A program made the translations under genes and the position numbers. Shown piece by piece: positions 5,859 to 7,677 of a DNA stretch of 7,677 nt. Positions within the stretch are counted from its first letter, which is position 1. Every line of letters starts with the position of its first letter. The notes beneath the pieces are model-generated. The model saw only the letters and a list, made by a program, of their open reading frames with translations. It searched no databases and was not told the origin of the DNA. The DNA comes from an uncultured Acidobacteriota bacterium (GTDB taxonomy: Bacteria; Acidobacteriota; Terriglobia; Terriglobales; Acidobacteriaceae), in contig CAILBQ010000451.1 in assembly GCA_903832475.1 (NCBI GenBank), positions 1 through 7,677 of the forward strand, written 5' to 3'.

Positions 5859-7677
5859 ATGAAGTTTGGAAAGATAGCCCTCCCCCTGTTGATGGTCACG
5901 CTCGGCGCCAATCTGGCTTATGCCAAAAAGGAACCGAAGTACGAGAAAGTCCATCAGCTCACCGCGGATCAAAACGCCCTGGTTGAAAAGGCGATTGCAC
6001 GCGAAAAGATTGTCGTCAAGAACATCCAGCAGAGGACTCCGCTGGTTGAGACGTACATCCAGGACATGCGTCCGGATGTGAAGCTGTACCAGGTGCCGAT
6101 TGGCGACACGTACATGCTGAACCGCGTGGATTTCAGCAAGACGTTTGTTGACAAGGCGTACTCGGTCAAGGGCAAGAACCGCGGCTTCTTCAAGGGTTCG
6201 ATCGGCGCGCGGGGCAATATCGGCAAAGCCTTGCACATGGACAAGGAAACCTACAACCCTCTCGGCTTTACCGAGATGATGTTCCTGGATCCTAACGGCT
6301 TTGACCAGCAGCACTATCTCTTCAGCTACGTGCGCCGCGAGTTCCTGGGTTCGGTGCGCTGCTGGGAGTTTGATGTGCAGCCGAAGGTTTCCGGATCGGG
6401 CCGCTTTACAGGCCGTGTCTGGATTGAAGATCAGGACGGTAATGTGGTCCGCTTCAACGGCAGCTACTCGAACAGCGGCGGCGAAGACTCGAGCAAAGAA
6501 TATTTCCATTTCGACAGCTGGCGCATCAACATGCAGCCTGACCTGTGGCTCCCGGTTGCGATTTACGTAGAAGAGTCGCAGCGGATCGAAGGCGGCAAGA
6601 CGGTTGGCCTGCGCGCACAGACTCATTTCTGGGGCTATTCGTTGAATCTGCCTACACGGGACAGCGAAAACGTCTCGGTGCAGGTGGAAGGCGCAGTCGA
6701 CCAGAGCCAGGATTCGCAGGACATGACGCCGCTGCAAGCGACGCGCGCCTGGGTTTCGCAGGCCGAGAACAATGTGCTGGATCGCCTGGTGCAGGCTGGA
6801 CTGCTGGCCCCTCCGAGCGACTTTGACAAGACGCTGGAACAGATCGTCATCAATCTTGCAGTTCCGAACAACCTGAATTTCCCTGACCCGGTGCATTGCC
6901 GGATCCTGCTGACCACGACGGTCGAAGCGACCACGGTGGGCAACACCATCCTGCTGAGCAAAGGCCTGATCGACACGCTGCCCAACGAAGAGTCGATTGC
7001 TTCGGTGGTTGCGTTTGAACTGGCCCACGTCGCTCTGGGTCATCACATCGATACGCGATATGCGTTCAACGATCGCCTGCTCTTCCCGGACGAGTCGAGC
7101 TTCCAGCGCATCAAGATGAACCACTCCGACGGCGATAACGCGGATGCGGCCAAGGCGGCGACGGCGTACATGCAAGCCTCGATGTACAAGGATCGCATTC
7201 CGAATGCCGGCCTTTATTATGCGGAACTGGTGGAGCGTGGCAAGGCACTGAAGCAGCTGAATTCTCCGAAGCTGGGCGATTCGATGCTGAAGGCCGATGG
7301 TACGCCGTGGCTGTCTGAAATTGCCAAGACGGCTCCCAAGCTGAATCCGGACGACGTGACGCAGGTGGCGGCGATGCAGTTGGGCTTCTGGCTGAAGACC
7401 GATCCGTGGGACGACAAGGAGCACATGCTGAACGCGAAGCGGTATGCTCCGATGAATGCCCGCGACAAGATGCCGTTTGAAGTGACGGCAATCTACTACA
7501 AGCTGCAACGTTACGACGACGGCACCAAGCCGGCGGACGGGGCTGCGCCGGCGGGAGCTCCGGCTGCCGGTCAGACGGCTACGCCTCCAGCGGCTCCGAC
7601 CGGCGGCGCCACCGGCTTCTGCCCCAGCACTGCCAGTCCCGTGGCCTGGCTGAGGCGGTCCCACGGCCCGGCCTGCC
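5859..7677 (+). CDS. Secreted M48-like protein with degenerate zinc motif, C-terminus beyond window
   Basis: The frame is open for 606 codons to the right edge. It starts with ATG at 5859, six bases after AGGAG (5848-5852), and a clear signal peptide (MKFGKIALPLLMVTLGANLAYA, cleavage near residue 22), so the product is exported. Residues about 120-260 form a beta-rich region (RVWIEDQDGNVVRFNG, DSWRINMQPDLWLPVAIYVEE) reminiscent of LolA-like lipoprotein-sorting folds; this is tentative. Residues about 340-435 resemble M48 metallopeptidases: LLSKGLIDTLPNEESIASVVAFELAHVALGHHID. However, the HExxH zinc motif reads F386-E-L-A-H390, and the downstream E-A-D ligand motif appears as N427-A-D429. Two of three zinc ligands thus seem lost, suggesting a non-catalytic relative. 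An Ala/Pro/Gly-rich tail begins near 553. It lies 121 bases behind the TonB-family gene and may share its transcript. The frame itself is intact, so it is not an obvious pseudogene. Confidence 0.8.
   Translation, partial: MKFGKIALPLLMVTLGANLAYAKKEPKYEKVHQLTADQNALVEKAIAREKIVVKNIQQRTPLVETYIQDMRPDVKLYQVPIGDTYMLNRVDFSKTFVDKAYSVKGKNRGFFKGSIGARGNIGKALHMDKETYNPLGFTEMMFLDPNGFDQQHYLFSYVRREFLGSVRCWEFDVQPKVSGSGRFTGRVWIEDQDGNVVRFNGSYSNSGGEDSSKEYFHFDSWRINMQPDLWLPVAIYVEESQRIEGGKTVGLRAQTHFWGYSLNLPTRDSENVSVQVEGAVDQSQDSQDMTPLQATRAWVSQAENNVLDRLVQAGLLAPPSDFDKTLEQIVINLAVPNNLNFPDPVHCRILLTTTVEATTVGNTILLSKGLIDTLPNEESIASVVAFELAHVALGHHIDTRYAFNDRLLFPDESSFQRIKMNHSDGDNADAAKAATAYMQASMYKDRIPNAGLYYAELVERGKALKQLNSPKLGDSMLKADGTPWLSEIAKTAPKLNPDDVTQVAAMQLGFWLKTDPWDDKEHMLNAKRYAPMNARDKMPFEVTAIYYKLQRYDDGTKPADGAAPAGAPAAGQTATPPAAPTGGATGFCPSTASPVAWLRRSHGPAC

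Noticed and set aside
5841..7664. A 607-codon open frame on the minus strand
   Set aside because: It lies antisense to the M48-like gene. The plus frame has a signal peptide, a ribosome site and family motifs; the minus product is Arg/His/Leu/Val-rich with no recognisable domain, as expected from codon bias.

Overview
The window looks like a stretch of chromosome from a Gram-negative, GC-rich bacterium. The best guess is an acidobacterium (Acidobacteriota, Terriglobia). Support comes from a large outer-membrane porin of the OprB-like 'carbohydrate porin' type, a TonB-family energy transducer with a Pro/Lys-rich arm and Gly-rich repeats, and a secreted M48-like protein directly behind it. The taxonomic call is an inference from gene types and composition; no phylogenetic marker is present. 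No rRNA, tRNA, CRISPR array or insertion sequence was seen.

Layout. Positions 1-1034 (minus strand, running off the left edge) encode a porin whose reading frame has no ATG, GTG or TTG in a sensible place; a CTG with a good Shine-Dalgarno is the best start. Diverging from it is a 90-aa CsoR/FrmR/RcnR-family metalloregulator (1187-1459, plus). The 152-base gap between them holds a compact operator-like cluster (1100-1138) with two copies of ATACC-N7-GGTAT, 22 bases apart. Positions 1669-4179 carry two minus-strand genes in tandem: galE (UDP-glucose 4-epimerase), then an MHS-type major facilitator transporter. A 478-base non-coding region (4180-4657) separates galE from the divergent plus-strand pair at the right: a TonB-family protein (4658-5737) and a large secreted M48-like protein (5859 to beyond the right edge).

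How the parts may work together. The regulator carries His3, Cys35, His60 and His64, the metal-site fingerprint of the Ni/Co sensor RcnR. The operator cluster lies where it could control both the regulator and the porin, so the porin may be a metal-regulated outer-membrane channel. The TonB protein would power import through TonB-dependent receptors encoded elsewhere. The M48-like protein has a broken zinc motif (Phe-Glu-Leu-Ala-His instead of His-Glu-x-x-His) and no visible third ligand, so it is probably a non-catalytic relative. The points most worth a second look are this pseudo-peptidase, the metalloregulator with its doubled operator facing a porin, and the CTG start.
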